A DNA stretch of 64,000 nucleotides from Vagococcus allomyrinae (GCF_017829975.1 NZ_JAEEGA010000002.1:458033-522032); one strand, 5' to 3'. Positions 52,512-61,209 are shown, counted from the stretch's first letter. Notes: generated by a model from the sequence alone, not told the origin. Translations and numbers: made by a program.

Positions 52512-52550
52512 TGCATTTCACTCCTTTTCATTATCGTAAAGATTAATAAC

Positions 52551-53522
52551 TTAGAACAAACTTTCTTGCATAACGCCACTATCATAATTGCCGCTAAACA
52601 ATAGCTTGAACAATGATTCTAATACCTGTACAACTATCGAATTACCAGCTTGATGATATAAAGTGCCGTTCAACTTTCCTTTAATTCCTGGGTGCTCTTT
52701 CAGTGCCAAATCAAAATCATCATCAGCAAACCCCATCAATCGCCAACACTCGCGTTCTGTCAAGATTCGATAAGTATCATCTGACACTTTTATGACTCCT
52801 GAGTTTGGACACCTTAACTGTTTTGTAGTTATTGTTAAAGCATGTGTTGTGATTTCTTCCAACATCCCGTTAAAAGTTGGATGCTTTTTACTACCTGGTA
52901 ACTTAGCTATCATGCTTGGCTGCGTTAATACATACTTATCATCGAATGAGCTTTCTAAGTAGTTAGATAAATGGAGCGGCTCAGTCGTTTCTAGTTTCGA
53001 AAAATCAAATACCGAACCATCTAAGCAACTGACGGCAAATAATCTACGCCTATTTTGAGGTATACCAAAGTCTAAAGCGTTCAATATCTCGTAGCTAGTT
53101 GTATAACCTAGGTCCTTTAAATCACTTATATAACGATTGAACGCTGATATATGCCGCTTGCTCAATACGTTTGGAACATTTTCCCAGATTACAACTTGAG
53201 GTTGCCACACACCTAAATTTTTTATTATTTGAATGGTTTCAAACATTAGGCTACTCCGTGTACCATCTTCAACATTTCCGCCGTACTGCTTCCCTCCAAT
53301 TGAATAATCTTGACAAGGTGATCCATGAACCAAGATATCAGGTTTTAAATCATAGCCCCTCACATCTTGCGGTGCGTAACGATTATCAAACATAGCATTG
53401 TAACTGCGTACTGCTTTTTCGTTAAATTCAACGTAATCAATACTTTTGTGTTCAACTCCAAGATTAATCAAAGCTTTTCTAGGTGCTCCTACCCCTCCAA
53501 ATAACTCAAGCATCTTAATCAA
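52551..53522 (-). CDS. C5-cytosine DNA methyltransferase
   Basis: A 323-residue Dcm-type enzyme. Motif I is LELFGGVGAPRKAL, motif IV GSPCQDYSIGG carries the catalytic Cys, motif VI is WENVPNV, and motif VIII is NRRRLF. The target-recognition region is short (about 190-250). It methylates phage DNA, probably against host restriction; no partner nuclease is adjacent. Start: TTG at 53522 after GGTGAGGTGAAAAG, or the ATG three codons later. Confidence 0.92.
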   Translation of the reverse strand: MIKMLELFGGVGAPRKALINLGVEHKSIDYVEFNEKAVRSYNAMFDNRYAPQDVRGYDLKPDILVHGSPCQDYSIGGKQYGGNVEDGTRSSLMFETIQIIKNLGVWQPQVVIWENVPNVLSKRHISAFNRYISDLKDLGYTTSYEILNALDFGIPQNRRRLFAVSCLDGSVFDFSKLETTEPLHLSNYLESSFDDKYVLTQPSMIAKLPGSKKHPTFNGMLEEITTHALTITTKQLRCPNSGVIKVSDDTYRILTERECWRLMGFADDDFDLALKEHPGIKGKLNGTLYHQAGNSIVVQVLESLFKLLFSGNYDSGVMQESLF

Positions 53523-53564
53523 CTTTTCACCTCACCTTCTTAATCTTCTAGGTATTAGAAACGT

Positions 53565-53870
53565 CTAATCCATTACATACCTAGTCTTGATTATCTCAAT
53601 TGATAAAATTACGTAGCCTTCTTTAACATAATCTTTCTCATGATCTGCACGTCCAAATATACCCACTACACTTGCGAAGACTGTTGACCCTGTATATTCC
53701 TGATTCTTTACATCAAAGCTCTGTAAAAGCAACATATCATTGATTCGGAAAGGTCTATCGTCTTTTCTAACTTCAAACGTCTTGCTACCAAGCTCCAAAT
53801 CTCTAAAATATCGAGGATCAATTTTTAAATCATGAACAATTCTCTGATTTTTATATCGAATATCTTTCAT
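53565..53870 (-). CDS. DUF3850 / ASCH-like phage protein
   Basis: A 101-residue protein with the DUF3850 pattern: HDLKIDPRYFRDLELGSKTF, EVRKDDRPF and a final GYVILSIEI. ASCH/PUA-like fold, predicted RNA-binding. The ATG at 53870 follows AAGGAGGTC. Confidence 0.8.
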   Translation of the reverse strand: MKDIRYKNQRIVHDLKIDPRYFRDLELGSKTFEVRKDDRPFRINDMLLLQSFDVKNQEYTGSTVFASVVGIFGRADHEKDYVKEGYVILSIEIIKTRYVMD

Positions 53871-53901
53871 CAAAAGACCTCCTTCTTAATCTTTCTGGAA
53901 A

Positions 53902-54090
53902 TCACACCTTTTTTCTACTTATGGCTTGAGTTATCTTTCTACTAATAGAACCATTCATTTTATTGCTTGGTCCAAGAAAAGAAGATAATTCAGGTCTTTT
54001 TCTAATAGCCGTCTGTGCTTTTAAAGTCTCATTTTGTAATAATGACTTCAAATAACTAGCTTCGTCTTCATTTAGTTTAATTTCAATCAT
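53902..54090 (-). CDS. Hypothetical phage protein, 62 aa
   Basis: A small, charged helical protein (LNEDEASYLKSLLQNE, C terminus very basic). Start at 54090 after AAAGGTGGAC. No family recognised. Confidence 0.55.
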   Translation of the reverse strand: MIEIKLNEDEASYLKSLLQNETLKAQTAIRKRPELSSFLGPSNKMNGSISRKITQAISRKKV

Positions 54091-54111
54091 CGAGTCCACC
54101 TTTCTAATCTT

Positions 54112-54342
54112 TTAAGAAATACCAAGATTGCCTTTTCTCAGTTCCTCACCAAAATCTATACCAATGCTACAAGGCTTTTCTTCAATCGCTTTGACAAAGA
54201 TATAAACACCTTCTAATTTCATTTGATACATGCTTATGCTGCTGTCTTGGATATAGAAACCGCGGTTTAAATGTTCTTGGATCATTGCTTCTAATTCCTT
54301 ACCGCTTATTTGAAAAAATGTTTTGACTGACACTTCGTTCAT
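54112..54342 (-). CDS. Hypothetical phage protein, 76 aa
   Basis: A small mixed alpha/beta protein (FFQISGKELEAMIQEHLNRG). Its start overlaps the upstream stop by 4 bp. No family recognised. Confidence 0.55.
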   Translation of the reverse strand: MNEVSVKTFFQISGKELEAMIQEHLNRGFYIQDSSISMYQMKLEGVYIFVKAIEEKPCSIGIDFGEELRKGNLGIS

Positions 54343-54578
54343 TCCGCCACCTCTTCAATGATTTCATACTCATCATCAGAAAGACCATCAGATACACCCT
54401 CGTAAAATTGACTTTCAGCTGACACGCCAATCGATTCACCATCAAGAAAAGTTTCCCTTGCTTTGCAAATATGGCCTTTTTTAAATACTTTTCTCAAAGT
54501 TCCCCAATCTTCCCAAAACACATCTTTTAAAATACGAATTTTCACTATTTTCTCACTACGATAAATTGAATCATTCAT
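54339..54578 (-). CDS. Hypothetical phage protein, 79 aa
   Basis: A small acidic protein with a beta-rich middle (WGTLRKVFKKGHICKARETF). RBS AAGGAGGTAAATAC precedes the ATG. No family recognised. Confidence 0.55.
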   Translation of the reverse strand: MNDSIYRSEKIVKIRILKDVFWEDWGTLRKVFKKGHICKARETFLDGESIGVSAESQFYEGVSDGLSDDEYEIIEEVAE

Positions 54579-54582
54579 GTAT

Positions 54583-55176
54583 TTACCTCCTTAGGTTGTT
54601 AAAACAATAGCTATTAGCAAGCTGTTTATAAGCCATCTTTAATCCGGTTAAAACGCCCAAGACTCTTATCGGGTAAACTTCACCATAATCACTAAATGTT
54701 TCATAATCGACAAACTCACTATATTCAGTGTTTTCAATCCACATAGCTAAGTAATGGTGATAAGCTTCAATTCCGCCAGATTCTTCAATAACAGCTTTTA
54801 ATTCTTTGAAAATCTCACGCTTAATTACTCCTTTTAGCTCACTTTCTTTATACCAAGATAAAAGTTCTTCTTTTGCTTGAGCCTCGTCAAAACTATATTT
54901 ACCGCCTTCTCTGGCAGTTAGTTTGTCGCTAAAATATCCAACGTCTAGATCACTCATGAAAAGCAAATCCGCTTTGTCATAAACTTTAAAGATAAAATCA
55001 CCAATATCACCAGTAATGTACACTTTGTTGTAATCAAAGACGTAACGGACATAGTAACTTAACGTTCCTGGCTTGCTCCAAGTCAAAACTTGCACGTCGC
55101 CACAATCCACCATCGTTGCTATATGGTCTTTAAACCACTGGCTTTTAATCATGTCTAAATCTTCTTGCCTTATCAT
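54583..55176 (-). CDS. Hypothetical phage protein, 197 aa
   Basis: A soluble protein seen in Lactobacillales phages by general look (IATMVDCGDVQVLTWSKPGT, VDYETFSDYGEVYPIRVLGV); function unknown. RBS AAGGAGGC precedes the ATG. Confidence 0.6.
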   Translation of the reverse strand: MIRQEDLDMIKSQWFKDHIATMVDCGDVQVLTWSKPGTLSYYVRYVFDYNKVYITGDIGDFIFKVYDKADLLFMSDLDVGYFSDKLTAREGGKYSFDEAQAKEELLSWYKESELKGVIKREIFKELKAVIEESGGIEAYHHYLAMWIENTEYSEFVDYETFSDYGEVYPIRVLGVLTGLKMAYKQLANSYCFNNLRR

Positions 55177-55292
55177 GCTATGCCTCCTTCTTATTCTTAA
55201 ACCTAATAATCACTTTCCCGTAAATTACTTCTCCTTTTAACTAGTACCACTTACATTCATTTGGTATGATAGTAAGAAAAGGAGGTTTTTTT

Positions 55293-55976
55293 ATGTCTAA
55301 AAGGTTTCTATGTCCATTTTGCAATTCTTATTTTCCATTAATCGGTGATACCTATAAAAAAGTTACTGTCGCATCAGGTATATTCAAAGAAAAAAATATC
55401 AATCCTTACAGGGATACCTACACATATCATGACGAGTGCATCATAGAGTTTTTTTGTTGCCCTAATTGCGAAGAATCAACCATAAAGCTTGAAGGTAGCG
55501 GAAAACAGGTAGTTGGAACTAAAATTAATGTCAATCCAGATAGTCTCGCACAATCTTTCCCGGAATATATCCCTAAATCAATCAGACAGGACTATGAAGA
55601 GGCATGTAAAATTGTTCGTCTCAGTCCCAAAGCTTCTGCAACTCTATCTAGAAGATGCCTCCAAGGAATGATAAGAGATTATTGGGAAATCTCTGGTAAA
55701 AATAATTTATTTGAAGAAATTGATGCCATTAAAGACAAGGTAACACCACAGGTAAAGGAAGTTCTCGATAGTGTTCGACAAATCGGTAATATTGGCGCAC
55801 ATATGGAAAAAGATATAAACCTAATTGTCGATATTGAACCTGATGAGGCTCAGCAACTAATAAACCTGATAGAGTATTTAATGAATCAATGGTATATACA
55901 ACGTCACGAGTCTGAATTAATGTTAACTTCAATAATCGACATCAACAAAACTAAACAAGAAGATAGAAAAAGTTAG
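55293..55976 (+). CDS. DUF4145-domain protein with zinc-ribbon N terminus
   Basis: A 227-residue protein. The N terminus has two CPxC pairs (LCPFCNS near 6-9 and CCPNCEE near 58-61), which suggest a zinc ribbon. The DUF4145 core follows (PKSIRQDYEEACKIVRLSPK, then SRRCLQGMIRDYW and IGNIGAHMEKD). It is read against all neighbouring early genes, has its own RBS (AAAGGAGG) and probably its own promoter, and looks like a lysogen-expressed extra gene (moron). DUF4145 also occurs in restriction and defence proteins; role here unknown. Confidence 0.78.
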   Translation: MSKRFLCPFCNSYFPLIGDTYKKVTVASGIFKEKNINPYRDTYTYHDECIIEFFCCPNCEESTIKLEGSGKQVVGTKINVNPDSLAQSFPEYIPKSIRQDYEEACKIVRLSPKASATLSRRCLQGMIRDYWEISGKNNLFEEIDAIKDKVTPQVKEVLDSVRQIGNIGAHMEKDINLIVDIEPDEAQQLINLIEYLMNQWYIQRHESELMLTSIIDINKTKQEDRKS

Positions 55977-56137
55977 TAGTCATCATTTTCAGCTAATAAC
56001 TTGCCATTTTTATTCCAGTACTGGTGAACAATCCGTACTGGGTTTTCATTTGTTCCTTTTCCACGTGTTGACTCTGTATGGATTACTTCAATTATTTCTA
56101 CTTTCTGCGGTGTTTTCATTTCAATATCGGTTTTCAA
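55973..56137 (-). CDS. Small conserved phage protein, 54 aa
   Basis: A 54-residue protein with the pattern TRGKGTNENPVRIVHQYW, then GKLLAEND, common in Lactobacillales phages; function unknown. The start is TTG after TAGGAGGGG. Its stop overlaps that of the convergent DUF4145 gene. Confidence 0.65.
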   Translation of the reverse strand: MKTDIEMKTPQKVEIIEVIHTESTRGKGTNENPVRIVHQYWNKNGKLLAENDDY

Positions 56138-56185
56138 AATTAACCCCTCCTAATTTTGGTTGGTATTACTAAATCGATTAATCAC

Positions 56186-56449
56186 TTAATGATTTCTACA
56201 TGTACAGTCAGGACAACAACACCTCTGTTCTGACCATAACTTAATACAATCTGCCATGCGGTACCCACAATCTTTGCACGTTCTTTCATCCACAATGATG
56301 CTCCAACCACACTTACAAGTTCTTTTAAAAACATCATCTTCAACGATTAAACTTCCTTCGCCATTGCCAACCCTATTATTTCCACATGCAGGACAATCGT
56401 TATATTTTCGCATTATTTGAATTAGTTTATTAGCTTCCAATCTTCTCAC
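56186..56449 (-). CDS. DUF3797-like zinc-binding protein
   Basis: An 87-residue protein with four Cys-rich knuckles: CPACGNN, CKCGW, CKDCGY, CCCPDCTC, and GNGEGSLIVEDDVFKR between, as in DUF3797. Probably binds zinc and nucleic acid. Early phage gene. Confidence 0.72.
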   Translation of the reverse strand: MRRLEANKLIQIMRKYNDCPACGNNRVGNGEGSLIVEDDVFKRTCKCGWSIIVDERTCKDCGYRMADCIKLWSEQRCCCPDCTCRNH

Positions 56450-56496
56450 CTCTCTATGATACTATTACACTTATTCATTTCCACTCAAAGGCCCAT

Positions 56497-57360
56497 TTAA
56501 GAAATTGCCACACTTCTCTTATCCATCTCTTCATCTCTGGTCCCCCTGGTTTTCATCACATTCACAATTTCAGATGGGTTGTATTGGAGATATCCCATCG
56601 TGGTTTTTAAATCACTATGTCCTAATATGTCCTTCAACATACTAAGCGCTCTCTGGTCTTGGGTAGTTCTTAAGAATTCTTTAGCAAAATAATGCCTAAA
56701 GGCGTGAGGATAAACCTTCTTTTCCTTAACTCCACATATTCGTGCCGCCTGCTTCATACGATTCCTATATGTAGTTTGAGAAAAGCTAAACATCGGCTTA
56801 TCAGCATCTCTACCCTTGAAAAACTCTCTCAGCTCATCTTTTAACCAATCCGGCGCCCCAATTATCCTCGTTTTTCCCTTGTTGGTTATTTCAATTTCTT
56901 CTGGTTCAATCTCGGCAAGCGTGAGATTGGTAGCTTCTGATATCCGAAGACCAGTGAAAGCGGTGAATTTCATTAGCATTCTTGTCTCTGGATGAGGACA
57001 AACCATGACTAAGGCCTCATATTCATCTGGCACCAAGAATTCTCTTGAACGTTTGTTCTGACGCTTAATCTTCTTTATTTTGTAATCACTAGCTTTAAAG
57101 TTCATATCTATCGTTTCAATAAAATTGAAGTAGGTACTAAAAACAGTTATTTTTTGATTAGTAGTACTATCCAGATATCTCATCTCTTCCATCATGTATC
57201 GCTTGTAATCGACCATTAGATCAAAACTGAGTTCCTGGTAACCATTTGAAATTGCAAAGTTTTCTAATTGCCTTAAATTTGTCATATAACCCCTTGCGGT
57301 TCCTTTTGCTGACTCATTTCTCTTCAAATGCTGACTGTACTTATCATATTCAATAATCAT
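56497..57360 (-). CDS. Tyrosine recombinase (phage integrase family)
   Basis: A 287-residue recombinase with an N-terminal SAM-like arm (about 1-85) and a catalytic domain. The catalytic residues are present: Arg in TGLRISEATN, Lys in the beta-hairpin TNKGKTR, HAFRH, the second His in LGHSDLKTT and Tyr in MGYLQY. The ATG at 57360 follows TTAAGGAGTTGGG. It lies inside the early region rather than at a prophage end, so it may be a XerC/D-like accessory recombinase instead of the integrase. Confidence 0.9.
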   Translation of the reverse strand: MIIEYDKYSQHLKRNESAKGTARGYMTNLRQLENFAISNGYQELSFDLMVDYKRYMMEEMRYLDSTTNQKITVFSTYFNFIETIDMNFKASDYKIKKIKRQNKRSREFLVPDEYEALVMVCPHPETRMLMKFTAFTGLRISEATNLTLAEIEPEEIEITNKGKTRIIGAPDWLKDELREFFKGRDADKPMFSFSQTTYRNRMKQAARICGVKEKKVYPHAFRHYFAKEFLRTTQDQRALSMLKDILGHSDLKTTMGYLQYNPSEIVNVMKTRGTRDEEMDKRSVAIS

Positions 57361-57435
57361 TTTTCCCAACTCCTTAAAGTTTTGATAGTAGATCATTAAT
57401 ACTTAAGTGATATTCAATTTTCTTGTTGATAATAA

Positions 57436-57888
57436 TTAGATTAATTGCCCTGTTTCTTTTTCTAAAGTGCACCACTCCCTTTTAATTGAAATCATCTGAC
57501 AATCAACTCCTGCAAAACGATAATTCTCAATACTTCCCTCTTCATTTCCATCTGAAAAGACAACGGCCATGCCTTCCATCACATTCACATGCTTCTTAAA
57601 CATCTCCAATTCTCGTTTATCAGCTGTTTCTAAAAAGTAATCCCGATTAAAGAACAGGACAGTTTCATTAATTCTTGTCATATCTGAATACGGTACAATT
57701 GTTCTTCCGTCTGCTATCAACACTTCCTTGTCATCATCTGGATGATTAATAGCAATAATCACTAAAGCTGACTTTTCATACTTTTTTTCCACTAAACCAA
57801 TATACTCATGCTTAAACCTCTTATCTTCATCTCTTGGTCTTTTACACCTTAATTTGTCTAATACATTAACTGATTTTTCACTAACCAT
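57436..57888 (-). CDS. Hypothetical phage protein, 150 aa
   Basis: A soluble protein rich in beta strands (SALVIIAINHPDDDKEVLIA, then MAVVFSDGNEEGSIENYRFA). No family recognised. The ATG at 57888 lies inside the RecU-like gene end, after GGAGATGGTG. Confidence 0.6.
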   Translation of the reverse strand: MVSEKSVNVLDKLRCKRPRDEDKRFKHEYIGLVEKKYEKSALVIIAINHPDDDKEVLIADGRTIVPYSDMTRINETVLFFNRDYFLETADKRELEMFKKHVNVMEGMAVVFSDGNEEGSIENYRFAGVDCQMISIKREWCTLEKETGQLI

Positions 57889-58411
57889 TTTCACCATCTC
57901 CATTCTCATAATCTAGAAATCTTATCATTCCAGGGGTAAGTACTTTAAAAGGGCCCAAATCTTTCTCAGTCATATACTTTCTCCCATAACGAGACTTCAT
58001 CTCTTCCCAAATGTTCCACTGAATAAAAGCATAGGTATTATGGACTCCTACACAAACGCCTGTCAAAGCTCCTTTTTCATAGTGCGATCTTAAATAAGAT
58101 TCCTGCGCTGCTGATAACACGCTCTTATTAATTCTTCTTTCTTTAGATAGTGAGTATTTTGCCTCAAATACTATCGCTTGACCTCCAAGTAGTGTCCCTT
58201 GAAAATCTGGTTGGGCTTTTCCGGCAGACCTTACCTTGAACTCACCATCTCCCAATTTTTGAATCACTCTGAATGGCTCCGGTGTTTTGCTGATCTCAGC
58301 TAATCCCTTTCGACGATAATACTCGCATCCCTGCAGTATCATCTCTTCAAACGAGTGTCCTCTTGCATTATTCACTCTACTTCTAAAACTATGATTATAA
58401 CGAGTAGCCAT
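57881..58411 (-). CDS. RecU-like Holliday junction resolvase
   Basis: A 176-residue PD-(D/E)xK nuclease. N-terminal NNARGHSFEEMI, then catalytic QPDFQGTLLGGQAIVFEAKY (Asp and E-x-K) and a Gln-containing helix match RecU. Phage versions resolve branched DNA before packaging. It lies beside the rolling-circle initiator gene. Confidence 0.82.
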   Translation of the reverse strand: MATRYNHSFRSRVNNARGHSFEEMILQGCEYYRRKGLAEISKTPEPFRVIQKLGDGEFKVRSAGKAQPDFQGTLLGGQAIVFEAKYSLSKERRINKSVLSAAQESYLRSHYEKGALTGVCVGVHNTYAFIQWNIWEEMKSRYGRKYMTEKDLGPFKVLTPGMIRFLDYENGDGENG

Positions 58412-58433
58412 TTTTATCCCTCATCTTTCATTG

Positions 58434-59468
58434 CTATTCTTGTTGCTTAATTAACACCAATCCGTCACCCTTCATTTTTCTTCTATAAGAAGGCATTCCA
58501 TAATGAGCTACTGTGGATTTTTTTACGCCTCTCTGAATAGCTATCTCCTCAATGGAACCACTAGCCAATATCTCTCCTCCTTTACATAAAAAATAGTGAG
58601 CGTTATTCCGTTGCTCCTCTATCCATTGCTTTTTGGTCATCTCTACGATACTTGTTTTAGTCATATGGTATGGAACTACGCCATCTTTTGGCTTTTTCCA
58701 CATTTTTAGATAGAAGTAATAGCCCGTCATCTCGTTTTCGTAAAACTTTATCTCACTTATTAAATGATTTGGGTACTTTTTCTTGAACATCTCTTCTCCA
58801 CAATCATTGCTTAAGGCATATTTTTCTAATTGACGCCTTGTATATTTTTTATCGTTTAGTTTTGGTGGCTTTGGCTTTTCTAAGTTTCGACTGCTTGACC
58901 ATCGCTTCTTCCCCTCTGGCTTTTTCAACATGTATTGAGTTAGCCCTTCTACACCGTTACCATCAAATTGAAGACGTCTGGCATTACATCGCCCTATAGG
59001 TTTCTGGTTCTTTCCACGCCCCTTGACCCACAGTCCCTCCAATGCCTCTCTTCCAAGGTCACCTGAGATAATTAGATGATGATGGATATTAATTTTCTTT
59101 TTGCCATCTGAGTGTTCTGTCACAACCATCCATTTCAATTCTGGAAGACCTAACTTTTTGATCTTGCGCTTTGCTCTGTCTAAGTAATTCCTTATCTCTG
59201 TCTGAGCATCCTCTACCGTTTTTGGTCTAAATTCATTATTGTAATCTAGTCCTAATACTAACGACGTCTCATCAAAATTCGCCATAACAGTTTGGTGAAA
59301 TTTCCTCTTACTATTTCGATCGTTTAAATTCACTTGAGTATCACTAGAAGGAGCTCCTTTTTTCCTTACCCCCTCCTTAGCGTATTTCTCTTGATCAATC
59401 GACCTAGGAAAGATATCCACCTCTACATAACTCTTCCCACAATTGATTCTCTTCTCCCGTATAAACAT
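58434..59468 (-). CDS. HUH-type rolling-circle replication initiator
   Basis: A 344-residue protein. The HUH motif is INIHHHLII (near 130), preceded by LKWMVVTEHSDG, and a candidate catalytic Tyr is in GLTQYMLKKP (near 181). It would nick one strand at the origin to start rolling-circle replication. The C terminus (about 300-340) has a short HTH-like part (EEIAIQRGVKKSTVAHYG). The ATG at 59468 follows TAGGAGATTGAAT. A possible counter-transcribed RNA lies opposite its leader. Confidence 0.82.
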   Translation of the reverse strand: MFIREKRINCGKSYVEVDIFPRSIDQEKYAKEGVRKKGAPSSDTQVNLNDRNSKRKFHQTVMANFDETSLVLGLDYNNEFRPKTVEDAQTEIRNYLDRAKRKIKKLGLPELKWMVVTEHSDGKKKINIHHHLIISGDLGREALEGLWVKGRGKNQKPIGRCNARRLQFDGNGVEGLTQYMLKKPEGKKRWSSSRNLEKPKPPKLNDKKYTRRQLEKYALSNDCGEEMFKKKYPNHLISEIKFYENEMTGYYFYLKMWKKPKDGVVPYHMTKTSIVEMTKKQWIEEQRNNAHYFLCKGGEILASGSIEEIAIQRGVKKSTVAHYGMPSYRRKMKGDGLVLIKQQE

Positions 59469-59565
59469 ATTCAATCTCCTATATCATTTCTTTGCTCATA
59501 ACGTTAATACCCTATACAAGACCGTTAAAGGCTATTGATAAAGCCTTTAAAATCAACGATTCAAA

Positions 59566-59665
59566 TTGTATATTTTCTCGAAAAATGATATAATTGATTT
59601 AGTTGAATCGATATTTTTTCGAGATATGTCGTCGAGTTCTAGTAAAACTCAACGACTATTTTTTT
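59566..59665 (+). ncRNA. Candidate counter-transcribed RNA opposite the rep leader
   Basis: TTGTAT (59566-59571) and TATAAT (59589-59594) are 17 bp apart on the plus strand. A terminator follows at 59629-59656 (GTCGTCGAGTT with AACTCAACGAC, one mismatch) with a T7 run. The RNA (about 59601-59665) is antisense to the region between the 59656 gene and rep. Confidence 0.55.
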
Positions 59666-59952
59666 GCGTGCTCATTTAATATTTTGTATCCTTCTGATAC
59701 GTAATCTTTTTTAGGTTTCCTATAAGGGAGCCTCACTACTGGGTCCCAACAAAAATGTCCGTTTTTACATAAAAACTTATAAAGGCTCCCATCTTTCGGT
59801 TTAAAGCATTCATTCTTCCCATTTGCAATGCAATGTGTTTCGATGTGATAGCCTCGTTCTTCATAATCATTTTGACTGGTAATTTGATAGCCTCGCTCTT
59901 CCAATAATTCAATGGACGCTGCCACTTGTTCTTGAGTCGTTTCATTAAACAT
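59656..59952 (-). CDS. Hypothetical phage protein, 98 aa
   Basis: A small protein with several Cys/His residues (GYHIETHCIANGKNECF, KNGHFCWDP). Possibly metal-binding. The ATG at 59952 follows AGAGGTGATTG. It precedes rep in the same transcript. Confidence 0.6.
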   Translation of the reverse strand: MFNETTQEQVAASIELLEERGYQITSQNDYEERGYHIETHCIANGKNECFKPKDGSLYKFLCKNGHFCWDPVVRLPYRKPKKDYVSEGYKILNEHAKK

Positions 59953-59968
59953 GTTCAATCACCTCTTA

Positions 59969-60184
59969 CTAGCTGATGATCAACTTCTCTGACTTTGCCT
60001 CGCTTACATTCACTTCTTTTGCATTTCTTTCAAAATAGATTGAACTTTTTCCGGTTCTTAACCACGTATGCTCCGAATCCTCACTTGATGAGAGCATAAT
60101 CCCTTCCGGAATCACTTTTTTGACAAAATAATAACTGCCATCTAATAGATACCAGCAATTATCTTTTATTTCTTGGTATGTCAC
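59969..60184 (-). CDS. Hypothetical phage protein, 71 aa
   Basis: A small soluble protein (NCWYLLDGSYYFVKKVIPEG). I chose GTG at 60184 after GGAGAGGGGC; an upstream ATG at 60202 has no RBS. No family recognised. Confidence 0.55.
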   Translation of the reverse strand: MTYQEIKDNCWYLLDGSYYFVKKVIPEGIMLSSSEDSEHTWLRTGKSSIYFERNAKEVNVSEAKSEKLIIS

Positions 60185-60509
60185 GAAAACGCCCCTCTCC
60201 ATACATTTTTAATCCCGCATCATCTACAATTCCTTTGCACATATTAAACGTATAAATATCCTCTGGTGTTGATGAACGGTAACCTTTCCTTTCAGCTCCT
60301 GCCAAAAGCAAGGCGTTTACTTTAACATTCTGCTCATGCATGACCGTCTTAGATTGGAGCCGTTCGCCAGTTAATATGTTGTTATCCACAGTTTCCACAT
60401 GGTAAATTGTAAAATGTTTAATACCATCTTCAATAAAATTACGCGTAATATAAGTGTCTACCATGTCATCAAATCGATTAGTCGATATTTTGAGGATATT
60501 CATTTTCAT
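60159..60509 (-). CDS. Hypothetical phage protein, 116 aa
   Basis: A soluble protein (TYITRNFIEDGIKHFTIYHV, then KVNALLLAGAERKGYR). No family recognised. It overlaps both neighbours by about 30 bp. Confidence 0.6.
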   Translation of the reverse strand: MKMNILKISTNRFDDMVDTYITRNFIEDGIKHFTIYHVETVDNNILTGERLQSKTVMHEQNVKVNALLLAGAERKGYRSSTPEDIYTFNMCKGIVDDAGLKMYGEGRFRDIPRNKR

Positions 60510-60777
60510 TCTGCTCTAACTCTTTTTCTAACCTTCTGATATATCGCCATCTCTTCATTGCAAATTTGTCTTGTTTATCGATTTCAGCTATAGCCATAAA
60601 CAATGTTAAGAGACAAGCCGCAATGATACATATGACGAGTATTGGCATCCATCTCTGAGGGCCATCAAAATAATGATAGACCTTAGCTAAACTAACAAAA
60701 ATGCCTAGCACAAAACAGAACGAAAACATCAACATGTGCATCGCTACATAAACCACTTTTCTAGTGTTAACTGACAA
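60478..60777 (-). CDS. Small phage membrane protein
   Basis: A 99-residue protein with two membrane segments (about 10-32 and 45-66) and a charged C-terminal helix. The start is TTG after AAAGGAGCG. Role unknown; superinfection exclusion is one possibility, unproven. Confidence 0.6.
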   Translation of the reverse strand: MSVNTRKVVYVAMHMLMFSFCFVLGIFVSLAKVYHYFDGPQRWMPILVICIIAACLLTLFMAIAEIDKQDKFAMKRWRYIRRLEKELEQNENEYPQNID

Positions 60778-60808
60778 TCTCTTTCGCTCCTTTCTTACAT
60801 TCCATACA

Positions 60809-61195
60809 TTAATACTTCAACCCATCCTGATATCGAGGTAGTTCTTCATCAAGCATTCTTAGTTGCTTTATTTCAACCCCATTGTCAGATTGGCTTACAA
60901 TTGTACACGTGTCTGTTCCAGCAACTACTGTAATAAACTCAGAGTCTGAAGAATGATAAAACTTTCGAATTTCTTTGGTTTCATTTATTTCCTCAACTGA
61001 AATAGTACCAGCGCATATTGTTCCAGCTGATATCTTATCCGTCGCTTCTGGCTTGCCAGAGGTATACCAGCTTCTCTCTAGATAGGTTGTTTCTGCTGAC
61101 TTTAATATTTCTTGAACTTCTAATGCACTCATTCCATATTTGATCAACATTCCTACTATTCGAGAAACCACACTTACTTTTTTCCTATCATTCAT
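60809..61195 (-). CDS. Hypothetical phage protein, 128 aa
   Basis: A soluble protein with an N-terminal helix (VSRIVGMLIKYGMSALEVQE) and a beta-rich C-terminal part. RBS AAGGAGTAACG precedes the ATG. No family recognised. Confidence 0.6.
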   Translation of the reverse strand: MNDRKKVSVVSRIVGMLIKYGMSALEVQEILKSAETTYLERSWYTSGKPEATDKISAGTICAGTISVEEINETKEIRKFYHSSDSEFITVVAGTDTCTIVSQSDNGVEIKQLRMLDEELPRYQDGLKY

Positions 61196-61209
61196 GTCGT
61201 TACTCCTTC

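Noticed and set aside
52249-52539. A 96-codon plus-strand frame rich in Ser and Leu
   Set aside because: It is the antisense shadow of the stop-interrupted early gene at 52152-52511, which has a good RBS and coherent protein sequence.
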